From NCBI RefSeq assembly GCF_015594925.2, contig NZ_CP087590.1, positions 2,790,001-2,854,000 of the forward strand: a DNA stretch of 64,000 bases, read 5' to 3'. Shown here piece by piece: positions 17,259 through 25,873 of the stretch. The first letter of the stretch is position 1. Every line of letters starts with the position of its first letter. A model generated the notes under the pieces. That model worked only from the letters and a program-made list of their open reading frames with translations. It ran no database searches and was not told the DNA's origin. The DNA is from Vibrio sp. VB16 (GTDB taxonomy: Bacteria; Pseudomonadota; Gammaproteobacteria; Enterobacterales; Vibrionaceae). The position numbers and the translations under genes were made by a program.

Positions 17259-17274
17259 AGACGTCTAGACGTAA
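17259..17274 (+). promoter_or_regulatory. MetJ operator (tandem met boxes) upstream of metN
   Basis: One perfect met box AGACGTCT directly followed by AGACGTAA (6 of 8). MetJ dimers bind such tandem eight-base boxes with S-adenosylmethionine as co-repressor. The site lies just upstream of the putative -35 of metN, which explains methionine-dependent repression of the importer. Confidence 0.88.
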
Positions 17275-17283
17275 AAATATCTA

Positions 17284-17312
17284 TTGACATAAAAACGTGA
17301 TAGCCCTAGCAT
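17284..17312 (+). promoter_or_regulatory. Putative metN promoter
   Basis: Perfect -35 TTGACA (17284-17289), 17-base spacer, and a weaker -10 TAGCAT (17307-17312). A CATAAT at 17310 is an alternative -10 with a longer spacer. It sits 10 bases downstream of the met boxes. Confidence 0.6.
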
Positions 17313-17374
17313 AATCTACAGTTTAGAAAGTTAACCAATACTTTATTCTAATTATCCTGATTAGGTTTTATTAC

Positions 17375-18409
17375 ATGATTAAAATCAGCAACGTTAACAA
17401 GGTGTTCTATCAAGGCGAAAAAGAAATTCACGCCTTAAAAGAGATAAACCTAACCGTTCCACAAGGCCACATATTTGGTGTTATAGGTTCCTCCGGTGCA
17501 GGAAAAAGCACACTTATCCGTTGTGTAAACATGTTAGAAGCCCCTACACAGGGTAACGTTGTCGTCGACGGAGTCGATTTGACTCAGTTATCTAAATCAG
17601 AGTTAAGCGAAGCTCGTCGCAATATTGGTATGATATTTCAACACTTTAACTTGCTTTCTTCTCGCACTGTTTTTAATAATATTGCCTTGCCTCTAGAGCT
17701 TGCAGGCATAAACAAGGAGAAAATAGACACCAAAGTTTCCGAGTTATTATCTTTGGTGGGGCTAGAGGATAAACGAGACACTTATCCGGCCAACCTAAGT
17801 GGTGGTCAAAAACAACGTGTCGCCATTGCAAGAGCGTTAGCGTCTGACCCTAAAGTCTTGCTATGTGACGAAGCCACCAGTGCATTAGACCCGGCAACTA
17901 CACAATCAATCCTTGAATTGCTGAAAGAGATCAACCGTAAACTGAACATAACTATTCTACTCATTACTCACGAAATGGATGTTGTTAAAGGCATATGTCA
18001 TCAAGTCGCCATCATAGGAGACGGTGAACTTGTCGAAAAAGGCACGGTTGGTGAAATTTTTGCTCACCCGAAAACAGAACTCGCGCACAGTTTTATTCGC
18101 TCTACGTTAGACCTCTCTATTCCAGAGGACTACCAATCTAGGCTACAACCAGATCGTATTGACGGAACGCATCCGCTCGTCAGGCTTGAATTTACTGGAG
18201 AGACAGTAGATGCCCCCGTTATGAGCCAGATCTCTCGTCAGTTTAATATCGATGTGAGCATCTTAAGTTCCGACCTAGATTACGCAGGCGGTGTTAAGTT
18301 CGGAATGATGGTCGCAGAGTTGTTTGGCTCAGAAGAAGATGACAATGCAGCGATCAAATTTTTAGAAGAACACAAAGTTAAAGTAGAGGTGCTTGGTTAT
18401 GTCCTTTGA
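17375..18409 (+). CDS. metN: Methionine ABC transporter ATP-binding protein MetN
   Basis: Cytosolic ATPase of the D/L-methionine importer, 344 aa. Walker A GSSGAGKST (38-46), Q-loop IFQHFNLLSSRTV, signature LSGGQKQRVAIARAL, Walker B VLLCDEATSALDP. A C-terminal NIL domain (about 265-344) is the allosteric methionine sensor that mediates trans-inhibition. First gene of metNIQ, behind tandem met boxes. It overlaps metI by 11 bases. Confidence 0.96.
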   Translation: MIKISNVNKVFYQGEKEIHALKEINLTVPQGHIFGVIGSSGAGKSTLIRCVNMLEAPTQGNVVVDGVDLTQLSKSELSEARRNIGMIFQHFNLLSSRTVFNNIALPLELAGINKEKIDTKVSELLSLVGLEDKRDTYPANLSGGQKQRVAIARALASDPKVLLCDEATSALDPATTQSILELLKEINRKLNITILLITHEMDVVKGICHQVAIIGDGELVEKGTVGEIFAHPKTELAHSFIRSTLDLSIPEDYQSRLQPDRIDGTHPLVRLEFTGETVDAPVMSQISRQFNIDVSILSSDLDYAGGVKFGMMVAELFGSEEDDNAAIKFLEEHKVKVEVLGYVL

Positions 18410-19076
18410 TTCTATTACTCAATGGTTAAGCTTTAATAGTGGCCTATTATTGGGCGCCACAGGTGAAACGCTTTATATGGTTGCCGTTTCTGGTTTGGTC
18501 GGATTTGCAGTAGGTATTCCGCTAGGTGTTATCTTACACATCACCAAAAAAGGTGGCCTTGCAGAAAACACCAAATTGAATGGTGGCTTAGGTGCCGTTG
18601 TGAACATTGGCCGCTCAGTACCATTTCTGGTCCTAATGGTCGCTATCATCCCAGTAACAAAACTTTTAGTTGGTACGTTTATCGGTACAACAGCCGCAAT
18701 CGTCCCTCTTACCATCGGTGCCATCCCCTTTGTTGCCCGTCTAATTGAAGGCGCATTGCTTGAAGTCCCGGGTGGCCTTGTAGAGGCGGCACAATCTATG
18801 GGAGCAACGCCTTTCCAAATCATTACCAAGGTACTGCTTCCTGAGGCTCTGCCTACCATAATCAATGCCGTCACTATCACTTTAGTCACACTAGTAAGCT
18901 ACTCAGCCATGGCAGGTACCGTTGGTGGTGGAGGTCTAGGTGACGTCGCCATTCGATACGGCTTTCATCGATATGATGTTGTCATCATGGCGGTCACCGT
19001 GGTGATGTTGATAGTACTGGTTCAAATAATTCAATCGATAGGCGATACATTCGTCCGTCGTGTTGACCACAGATAA
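18399..19076 (+). CDS. metI: Methionine ABC transporter permease MetI
   Basis: Inner-membrane permease of 225 aa with five helices. The coupling-helix EAA motif reads LVEAAQSMGATPFQIITKVLLPEALP. I chose the ATG at 18399 (MSFDSITQ); a TTG two codons earlier also opens the frame. It overlaps the end of metN, and its stop lies shortly before metQ. Confidence 0.95.
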   Translation: MSFDSITQWLSFNSGLLLGATGETLYMVAVSGLVGFAVGIPLGVILHITKKGGLAENTKLNGGLGAVVNIGRSVPFLVLMVAIIPVTKLLVGTFIGTTAAIVPLTIGAIPFVARLIEGALLEVPGGLVEAAQSMGATPFQIITKVLLPEALPTIINAVTITLVTLVSYSAMAGTVGGGGLGDVAIRYGFHRYDVVIMAVTVVMLIVLVQIIQSIGDTFVRRVDHR

Positions 19077-19107
19077 TAATAATCACAACAAACTAAGGAG
19101 AGGTAAC

Positions 19108-19917
19108 ATGAAATTTAGTCTTAAAAATTTGCTCATAACAGCGACAGCGGCATCAACTCTAATATTGGCAGGCTGCGGTGACAAAGAAGTGGATAGCAAC
19201 AAAATAAAAATCGGTGTAATGGCAGGAGCAGAAGCTCAAGTGGCTGAAGTAGCGGCAAAAGTAGCAAAAGAGAAGTACAACTTAGATGTTGAACTTGTCA
19301 CGTTCACTGACTACGTCACGCCTAACGCAGCACTTGATGATGGTTCTGTAGATATCAATGCCTTCCAGCACAAGCCCTATCTTGATCAACAGATTGCTGA
19401 CCGTGGCTACAAGCTTGCTATCGCAGGTAACTCGTTTGTTTACCCTATTGCGGGTTACTCTAAGCAGGTTACATCCGTTGACCAAATTGCTGATGGCTCA
19501 CGTATCGCAGTCCCTAACGACCCAACTAACTTAGGTCGTTCATTACTACTTCTTGAGCAACAAGGGTTGCTTAAACTACGCGCCGATACTGGCCTTTCTG
19601 GCACCATTCGCGATATCGTAGAGAACCCTAAAAACATCACCATCGTAGAGCTAGACGCAGCACAACTTCCTCGTTCTCTTGACGATGTTGCACTATCAAT
19701 CATTAACACGACCTATGCGAGCAGCATCAATCTAACACCAGAGAAAGATGGCATATTCGTAGAAGACAAAAAGTCTCCATACGTAAACCTGATTGTGGCA
19801 CGTACTGACAATGTCGAGTCAGAAAAAGTACAAAATTTCGTAAAAGCCTACCAAACAGATGAGGTCTATAAAGCCGCATCTGAGATCTTTAAAGGTGGTG
19901 TCGTTAAGGGCTGGTAA
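19108..19917 (+). CDS. metQ: Methionine-binding lipoprotein MetQ
   Basis: NlpA-family substrate-binding lipoprotein that delivers methionine to MetNI. The start at 19108 has AAGGAGAGG in front; the frame is open further upstream but lacks a ribosome site there. Lipobox LILAGC (lipidated Cys about residue 23). Family segments: KIGVMAGAEAQVAEVAA, DGSVDINAFQHKPYLDQQ, RIAVPNDPTNLGRSLLLL. Last gene of the operon, ended by a strong terminator. Confidence 0.95.
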   Translation: MKFSLKNLLITATAASTLILAGCGDKEVDSNKIKIGVMAGAEAQVAEVAAKVAKEKYNLDVELVTFTDYVTPNAALDDGSVDINAFQHKPYLDQQIADRGYKLAIAGNSFVYPIAGYSKQVTSVDQIADGSRIAVPNDPTNLGRSLLLLEQQGLLKLRADTGLSGTIRDIVENPKNITIVELDAAQLPRSLDDVALSIINTTYASSINLTPEKDGIFVEDKKSPYVNLIVARTDNVESEKVQNFVKAYQTDEVYKAASEIFKGGVVKGW

Positions 19918-19947
19918 TAACCCGAACAACGTAAAGGTGTCACGCAG

Positions 19948-19974
19948 AAATGCCGGATTTATCCGGCATTTTTT
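19948..19974 (+). terminator. Terminator of metNIQ
   Basis: Eleven-base perfect stem AAATGCCGGAT / ATCCGGCATTT with a two-base loop and T run, 30 bases after the metQ stop. Confidence 0.9.
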
Positions 19975-20140
19975 ATGGCTAATTTTTCAACATACTTCGC
20001 TTTAACTTCAGACCCGCTACATTGCCAATCGACAAAAGCGTAGAGCACAACGTTCTCTGTTTTTCTTCATGAACAGTATGAACAATATCTACTTAATGGA
20101 CTTTATCTTCATTATTTTACCTATATTGCCACCCCTTTAA

Positions 20141-20157
20141 CAAATGATTAACATTTG
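20141..20157. promoter_or_regulatory. Inverted repeat upstream of tctC, possible regulator site
   Basis: CAAATGATTAACATTTG: six-base arms around ATTAA, 58 bases before the tctC start. It is a candidate operator or activator site, plausibly for the CitB-type regulator encoded downstream, but nothing ties it to that protein directly. The rest of the 297-base gap from metQ to tctC holds the metQ terminator and otherwise AT-rich sequence. Confidence 0.4.
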
Positions 20158-20214
20158 AGTAATCTGATGGGATAGACACGATGCTATCTCTAAAAACACA
20201 TAAGGAGCGTGACC

Positions 20215-21189
20215 ATGTATCAGTCTTATAAAACAACGATAACCCTGGCGATTGCCGCTACAACCTTCTCATTGAGTGCTTATTCTGCCGATATGGAAAA
20301 AATACATTTTCTCATTCCCGGTGGAGCTGGTGGAGGCTGGGATATGACCGCTCGTGGTACCGGAGATGTATTAATAAAATCGGATATCATCGACAGTGCT
20401 TCCTTTCAAAATATGTCTGGGGGCGGCGGCGGTAAAGCTATTGCGCATCTAATTGAAACTGCAGACCGACAACAAGATACCTTAATGGTGAACTCAACCC
20501 CTATTGTGGTTCGTTCTTTAACCGGTATTTTTCCACAATCTTTTCGTGATTTAACCCCAGTTGCCGCTACCATCGCAGACTATGGTGCCATTGTGACAAG
20601 CTCAGATTCAAAATATGCCACATGGGAAGATGTGGTTGCCGATTTTAAGGCGGACCCTCGAAGTGTAAAAATAGCCGGAGGCTCAGCACGCGGCAGTATG
20701 GATCATCTCGTCGTAGCCGCAGCGTTTAAAGGTGAAGGGTTTGACCCGAAATCCGTTCGTTACATTGCTTATGACGCAGGTGGCAAAGCAATGGCCGCAC
20801 TCCTTTCTGGTGAAACTGAATTACTTTCTACTGGGCTGGGTGAAGTCCTTGAAATGTCTAAATCAGGTCAAGTAACCGTGTTAGCGGTCACAGCACCGAA
20901 ACGCTTAGAAGCCGCACCAAACATTCCAACGCTAATGGAATACGGCAACAACACTGTTTTTGCCAACTGGCGTGGATTTTTCGCAGCACCGGGAATAAGC
21001 AAAGAAAAAGTGCAGGAATGGAATGCCGTACTATCGAAGATGTATACCACCGATGAGTGGACCATAGTAAGAGATCGTAATGGCTGGATTGATAACTACA
21101 AAGCCTCTGATGATTTTTTCAAGTTTCTCGAAGAACAAGAAAAACAAACCGGCGCACTTATGACTGAACTTGGCTTTCTAAACAAGTAA
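20215..21189 (+). CDS. tctC: Tripartite tricarboxylate transporter substrate-binding protein TctC
   Basis: Periplasmic Bug/TctC-family binding protein of 324 aa with a signal peptide ending near SAYSAD. Typical features: IHFLIPGGAGGGWDMTARGTGD, DAGGKAMAALLSGETELLSTGLGE, and a late FAAPGISKEKV. The ATG at 20215 has AAGGAG seven bases in front; a GTG two codons earlier is less likely. Such proteins bind carboxylates (citrate, tricarballylate or others); the ligand is not evident. First gene of tctCBA; a hairpin separates it from tctB. Confidence 0.92.
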   Translation: MYQSYKTTITLAIAATTFSLSAYSADMEKIHFLIPGGAGGGWDMTARGTGDVLIKSDIIDSASFQNMSGGGGGKAIAHLIETADRQQDTLMVNSTPIVVRSLTGIFPQSFRDLTPVAATIADYGAIVTSSDSKYATWEDVVADFKADPRSVKIAGGSARGSMDHLVVAAAFKGEGFDPKSVRYIAYDAGGKAMAALLSGETELLSTGLGEVLEMSKSGQVTVLAVTAPKRLEAAPNIPTLMEYGNNTVFANWRGFFAAPGISKEKVQEWNAVLSKMYTTDEWTIVRDRNGWIDNYKASDDFFKFLEEQEKQTGALMTELGFLNK

Positions 21190-21197
21190 ATCAGACA

Positions 21198-21219
21198 AGG
21201 CCATAGTCTCCTATGGCCT
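21198..21219 (+). terminator. Intercistronic hairpin between tctC and tctB
   Basis: Nine-base perfect stem AGGCCATAG / CTATGGCCT with a TCTC loop, followed only by a weak T-rich stretch. It probably causes partial termination or protects the tctC message, giving more binding protein than membrane subunits, as is common for such transporters. Confidence 0.6.
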
Positions 21220-21266
21220 GATTATTTATCATTTCCTTCTGTTTTAATGGATAATTTTGGAGCGTT

Positions 21267-21764
21267 ATGGCCAATAACAACTCGATACGGTTTAACGGAT
21301 CAAGCGTACTATCTGGAGATCGAATAAGCGCGATAATTTTTTTGATTGTCTGTCTATGTTATGGATATCAATCATCGCTCATTCCCTTTTTTCCCGGTGA
21401 CGAATACGAACCTTTCACGGCTCGAACTCTGCCGACTATTTTGACTGTGGTTGGTATTGTTTTGTCGCTGTTGTTGCTAGTTTCGACTTCATCCGACAAA
21501 GAGAAAACCGACATTACGCAATTTCATTGGCGGTTATTAGGGTCGTTTTTACTGCTCATGGCGCTGTATGGTGTGGGGTTAACCTATCTTGGATTTGTAT
21601 TAGCGACGGGCTTTTTTTTAATGATCGGATTCTACTTGCTAGGAGAACGTAATAAAAAAATATTGTTTGGTGCCTCTTTTCCTTTTGTCATCCTTTTTTA
21701 TTTAATGTTGACCCAAGGATTAGATATCTATCTAGAACCGGGCATTATTTTTACAATCTGGTAG
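21267..21764 (+). CDS. tctB: Tripartite tricarboxylate transporter small membrane subunit TctB
   Basis: A 165-aa membrane protein with four predicted helices, fitting the poorly conserved TctB subunit. Seen: an N-terminal helix, a loop with FFPGDEYEPFTARTLPTILT, and two closely paired C-terminal helices with GFVLATGFFLMIGFYLLGERNKK. Its position between tctC and tctA is the main support. The ribosome site is good (TTTTGGAGCG). Confidence 0.9.
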   Translation: MANNNSIRFNGSSVLSGDRISAIIFLIVCLCYGYQSSLIPFFPGDEYEPFTARTLPTILTVVGIVLSLLLLVSTSSDKEKTDITQFHWRLLGSFLLLMALYGVGLTYLGFVLATGFFLMIGFYLLGERNKKILFGASFPFVILFYLMLTQGLDIYLEPGIIFTIW

Positions 21765-21773
21765 GAGGTTATT

Positions 21774-23300
21774 ATGTTAGACGGAATTTTACAGGGCCTA
21801 TCCACCGCTATATTACCAATGAATATCTTCATGGTATTTGTCGGTTGTTTTGTTGGTACTTTCATTGGTATGTTGCCTGGCCTAGGGCCAATTTCAGCCA
21901 TCGCACTCATGATCCCAATCACCTATGGGCTTGAACCCTCTTCTGGATTGATCCTTATGGCTGGTGTCTACTACGGCGCGGTTTTCGGAGGCTCAACCTC
22001 ATCAATTCTTATCAATGCCCCTGGTTGTTCCTCTACCGTTGTTACTGCTTTTGATGGCTACCCGATGGCACAAAAAGGTCAGGCTGGAAAGGCGTTGGCA
22101 TTAGCGGCATACTCTTCATTTACTGGTGGTACTCTTTCAGCCATCATGCTACTGGTCGCCGCCCCAGCGTTAGCTAAGGTCTCGTTAAGCTTTCAGTCAC
22201 CAGACTATTTTGCTTTAATGCTAGTGGGCCTCTCTGCCGTAGCCGCATTTGCCGGAAAAGGACAGGTAATTAAGGCATGGATGATGACTATTCTTGGATT
22301 AATGCTTTCTACCGTTGGTATTGATAAAGGCGTCGGCGTTGAGCGCTTTACCTTTGGTTTAACTGATCTAATGGATGGGTTCAGCTTTTTATTGCTGGCG
22401 ATGGCCACCTTTGCCCTTGGCGAAACCTTGATGGGGATACTAAAGCCAGAAAAAGAGAATCACCCTAAAGAACAGGAAAAAATGGTCGACATTGGTAGCA
22501 TGAAAGTGACCAAGGAAGAGTTCAAAGATGTTGCGCCTGTTGCTATTCGTTCTTCTATTCTTGGGTTTTTCGTTGGTGTACTTCCCGGCGCGGGTGCCAC
22601 CATTGCAGCCTTTCTAGCTTATGGTCTAGAACGAAACCTAGCACCAAAAGAAAAACAAAATGAATTTGGTAAAGGCAGCCTACGAGGCCTTGTTGCACCC
22701 GAATCCGCCAACAATGCCGCATCTAGTGGGTCGTTTGTACCATTGCTAACCCTTGGTATTCCTGGATCCGGCACCACGGCGATTATGCTTGGGGCGTTAA
22801 TTGCTTACGGAATTCAGCCTGGACCTCGCTTATTTGTAGAGCATCCTGAAATATTCTGGTCTGTCATCATTTCGATGTACATCGGAAATATTGTCTTGAT
22901 CATTTTGAATCTGCCGCTGATTCCCTATATTTCTAAACTTCTCGCGGTACCGCGAACCGTTCTATTGCCTATGATTCTTTTTTTCTCAATCACTGGTGTG
23001 TATCTCGTCTCGTTTAATACGATGGATGTCTTCATCATGTTGATTATTGCGATGGCAGCGATTGCATTGAGGCTCGCCAACTTTCCTTTAGCGCCTTTGT
23101 TGCTAGGTTTTATTCTCGGAGGAATGATGGAAGAGAACCTAAGAAGAACGTTGATGATAAGTGATGGGGAGTTAAGTTTTCTGTGGGAGCGCCCGATTAC
23201 CTTAGCGTTCACGATTATTGCGGTGATTGTTGTCATGGGTCCAGTTATTTTATCCCTCATGACGTCTCTCTTTTATCGCCTGAAAAAAAGGGAATCATAG
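21774..23300 (+). CDS. tctA: Tripartite tricarboxylate transporter large membrane subunit TctA
   Basis: A 508-aa permease with about 11-12 helices. Hallmarks: GMLPGLGPISAIALMIPITY, GVYYGAVFGGSTSSILIN, and a second half repeat GVLPGAGATIAAFLAYGLE with LTLGIPGSGTTAIMLGALIAYGIQPGP. It is the conserved channel component of TTT systems (sodium- or proton-driven, no ATPase). It ends at a bidirectional terminator shared with the convergent two-component genes. Confidence 0.95.
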   Translation: MLDGILQGLSTAILPMNIFMVFVGCFVGTFIGMLPGLGPISAIALMIPITYGLEPSSGLILMAGVYYGAVFGGSTSSILINAPGCSSTVVTAFDGYPMAQKGQAGKALALAAYSSFTGGTLSAIMLLVAAPALAKVSLSFQSPDYFALMLVGLSAVAAFAGKGQVIKAWMMTILGLMLSTVGIDKGVGVERFTFGLTDLMDGFSFLLLAMATFALGETLMGILKPEKENHPKEQEKMVDIGSMKVTKEEFKDVAPVAIRSSILGFFVGVLPGAGATIAAFLAYGLERNLAPKEKQNEFGKGSLRGLVAPESANNAASSGSFVPLLTLGIPGSGTTAIMLGALIAYGIQPGPRLFVEHPEIFWSVIISMYIGNIVLIILNLPLIPYISKLLAVPRTVLLPMILFFSITGVYLVSFNTMDVFIMLIIAMAAIALRLANFPLAPLLLGFILGGMMEENLRRTLMISDGELSFLWERPITLAFTIIAVIVVMGPVILSLMTSLFYRLKKRES

Positions 23301-23317
23301 AACCATCACGTATTAAT

Positions 23318-23345
23318 AAAAATGCGCCTACAACGGCGTATTTTT
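23318..23345. terminator. Bidirectional terminator between tctA and the response-regulator gene
   Basis: Eleven-base stem AAAAATGCGCC / GGCGTATTTTT (one G:U) with a six-base loop. A and T runs on both sides let it serve both convergent units. Confidence 0.85.
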
Positions 23346-23391
23346 ATACTCTCACATGATCGTCAGCATCAGTGATCAAAGACCATATCGG

Positions 23392-24078
23392 TCAACGAAT
23401 CCTTTTTCGATAACATCGTTCAGGGCGACCAACGGTACCATAATTAACATCGGCGTCTAATTCACCCGTACTTATCAAGTATTCCAGATACCGTCGTGCG
23501 GTCGTACGGCTAGAGCCAATCGCCTCCCCTGCCTCATCCGCGGTAAATACCTTATTCGAAAGAAATAGACCTCGTATTTTTTCAAGTGTCACTGAATCTA
23601 TCCCTTTAGGCAAACCTAATTCTCGGTTCGGTTCTGAAGGGTGATTACGCATCATTTCATCCACCAACGACTGGTTAAGCCCTTCCGTTTGGTGTAGTTT
23701 TTCCGCTCTATTTTTGTATTTCTCTAGCGCGGACTCCAGTCGGGAAAAGAGAATCGGCTTGAGTAGGTAATCAATCACCCCATAGCGCATGGCCTGTTGC
23801 AATGATTCGACCTCTCTAGCAGCGGTAATCAATATTACCTCACACGCCTGATTGAGATGACGTAAACGCGTTAATATCTCGATACCGGTTCCGTCTGGTA
23901 GATAGACATCCAGTAGGATTAACTCCGGCTTTAATATGTCAAGTTGCATCTCCGCTTCTACGACTGAAGTGGCAATGGCGACCACAACGAAACCCTCTAT
24001 AGTATCGAGATACCGTTGGTGCAGCTCGGCAATATTGATGTCGTCTTCGATTATCATGACTCGTATTGGTGTGCTCAT
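23392..24078 (-). CDS. CitB/DcuR-family response regulator
   Basis: Response regulator of 228 aa: receiver domain (1-120; acidic pair in EDD at 11-13, phospho-acceptor Asp57 in LILLDVYLPDG, Lys in YLLKPI) and a C-terminal CitB-type helix-turn-helix (FTADEAGEAIGSSRTTARRYLEYLI). It overlaps the kinase gene by four bases (ATGA), so they form one operon. Because it faces tctCBA across a shared terminator, it most likely switches on the carboxylate transporter, in the way CitAB and TctDE control citrate uptake. That link is inferred from position. Confidence 0.92.
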   Translation of the reverse strand: MSTPIRVMIIEDDINIAELHQRYLDTIEGFVVVAIATSVVEAEMQLDILKPELILLDVYLPDGTGIEILTRLRHLNQACEVILITAAREVESLQQAMRYGVIDYLLKPILFSRLESALEKYKNRAEKLHQTEGLNQSLVDEMMRNHPSEPNRELGLPKGIDSVTLEKIRGLFLSNKVFTADEAGEAIGSSRTTARRYLEYLISTGELDADVNYGTVGRPERCYRKRIR

Positions 24079-25694
24079 TGCTTTCCTTCCTTGGGAATAT
24101 AGACGGTTACTCTTACGCCTGCCGTTTTGTTTTTCACTAACTCTATATGGCCACCGTATCGGTCGGTGAGTTGCTTAACTAAGAACAATCCGACCCCTCT
24201 GCCATTCAGCGCTTTGCTCGATACCCCTCGTTGCAACAACGAGCCTGTTTCTAAATCGTCAGGAAAACCGCACCCATTATCAATAACGTCAATGATGATG
24301 TCATGACCAAAATCACTCAGTACCACCTCGATATTACTCCGCGACGATCGCTCTATTGGTAACTGAGTAATGGCGGCCAAACTGGCTTCAAATGCATTAT
24401 CAATAAGATTACCTAAGATAGTGACCAGATCATCTGCATCTACATGGCCATTTAACGAAGCCAGCCAAGACTCTCTATCCACAATAAGATACAGACCAAG
24501 CTCTCTTGCTCGCTCAGTTTTGCCTAACAACATACCCGCCACCAAAGGATCTTGGATCATTTCACGTAAAAATTCGATGAGCGCTTGGTAGTGCTCTGTC
24601 TCTTTCCCAATCAGTTGCTGTACCGCATTTAACTCCCCCATTTGTATCAACCCACTAATGGTATTGAGCTTATTTCTGTTCTCATGTGTTTGAGAACGCA
24701 GCATTTCAGCATACGCCTTAGATTGAGAAAGTTGTTTTGTTAGTTCGCTGATTTCATCTCTACGCCTGAAGCTCGATACCGCCCCAACCACTTTCCCTTC
24801 AACAAGGATAGGGTTGCGATTGGCGATGATACGTTGATGATTAAAATACAGTTCAATATCGTGCTCGGGCTGCTCTCTCTCTATTAGGCGATACAGATCC
24901 GAGTCCGGAAGTACTGTGGAAAAAGGTCGATTTATCACCTTCGTTTTATCTAAGCCGAGAATGTCGCAAGCGCTGGTGTTAATCGACCTTAAAATTCCCT
25001 GCGAATCGATACTGATGACGCCTTCTTTAATCGTGCTCATCGTGACATCAAGTTCACCGTATAAACGTCCGATTTCTTCTGGTTCAAAACCAAGAATAGC
25101 TTTTTGGAATCGTCTGGAAATATAGTTAGAAATAACGGCATTTACCATCATAACAAGTACGACCATGCCAAGAAGAAACGTCAAATAAGATTCAATGCGG
25201 TCTTCCAACCCCGCTAATAAATACCCTACAGACACGACACCAATGATATGCCCATCTGCATCAAAGACCGCCGTTTTCCCACGAACGGATTTACCTAAAG
25301 ACCCTTCCGCAAAGGACACATAAGACTGGCCATAGATGAGTGCGAGATCATTGTCGCCCCCCTTCATTGGCTGCCCAATACGGGTTTTCACTGGGTGAAT
25401 AAGGCGAATACCTTCTTTATTCCCAACCACTATAAAAGCGGCACCAATAGCATTGGTCATCTCTAAAAATCGCGGCTGAAGATTGGCGGAAGAGCCTTGT
25501 TCTAACATTTGAATAACGGCGGTAGATTGAGCAAGAAAGTTGGCAATACCTTGGGCTTTAAGACCCGTTTCCTGTTCTTGTGAGTGTTTAATATAGCTGA
25601 ACCCAGCTAAGGATAAGACCAATAGCTGCAATAAACCGGACAGTATCATGATAATGAGCATTCGACGGCGAAAACTAATTTGACTCCATTTCAT
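24075..25694 (-). CDS. CitA/DcuS-family sensor histidine kinase
   Basis: Sensor kinase of 539 aa. Two membrane segments (about 12-34 and 170-192) enclose a periplasmic PAS-like ligand domain; a cytosolic PAS (about 215-310) follows, then the kinase with phospho-acceptor His337 in SQTHENRNKLNTI and a HATPase domain (NLIDNAFEA, DNGCGFPDD, GRGVGLFLVKQL). This layout and the THE-NKL H-box are typical of CitA, DcuS and DctB-like sensors of carboxylates. It is encoded first, with the response regulator coupled downstream. Confidence 0.93.
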   Translation of the reverse strand: MKWSQISFRRRMLIIMILSGLLQLLVLSLAGFSYIKHSQEQETGLKAQGIANFLAQSTAVIQMLEQGSSANLQPRFLEMTNAIGAAFIVVGNKEGIRLIHPVKTRIGQPMKGGDNDLALIYGQSYVSFAEGSLGKSVRGKTAVFDADGHIIGVVSVGYLLAGLEDRIESYLTFLLGMVVLVMMVNAVISNYISRRFQKAILGFEPEEIGRLYGELDVTMSTIKEGVISIDSQGILRSINTSACDILGLDKTKVINRPFSTVLPDSDLYRLIEREQPEHDIELYFNHQRIIANRNPILVEGKVVGAVSSFRRRDEISELTKQLSQSKAYAEMLRSQTHENRNKLNTISGLIQMGELNAVQQLIGKETEHYQALIEFLREMIQDPLVAGMLLGKTERARELGLYLIVDRESWLASLNGHVDADDLVTILGNLIDNAFEASLAAITQLPIERSSRSNIEVVLSDFGHDIIIDVIDNGCGFPDDLETGSLLQRGVSSKALNGRGVGLFLVKQLTDRYGGHIELVKNKTAGVRVTVYIPKEGKQ

Positions 25695-25873
25695 AATGAC
25701 TCCCTGACCTCCAATCTACGCTTGAACTGGTGCAGACTGACTAGCAAACCTGCTCATCAACTGACGGCATCAACACTAATACTTACTTAACAATACTACA
25801 ACATAGCGATAACTATTCTGTTTAATTGTTGATCTACTTTCAACCAGATAGGTCGGTTAACGTCCAAAAGTAT

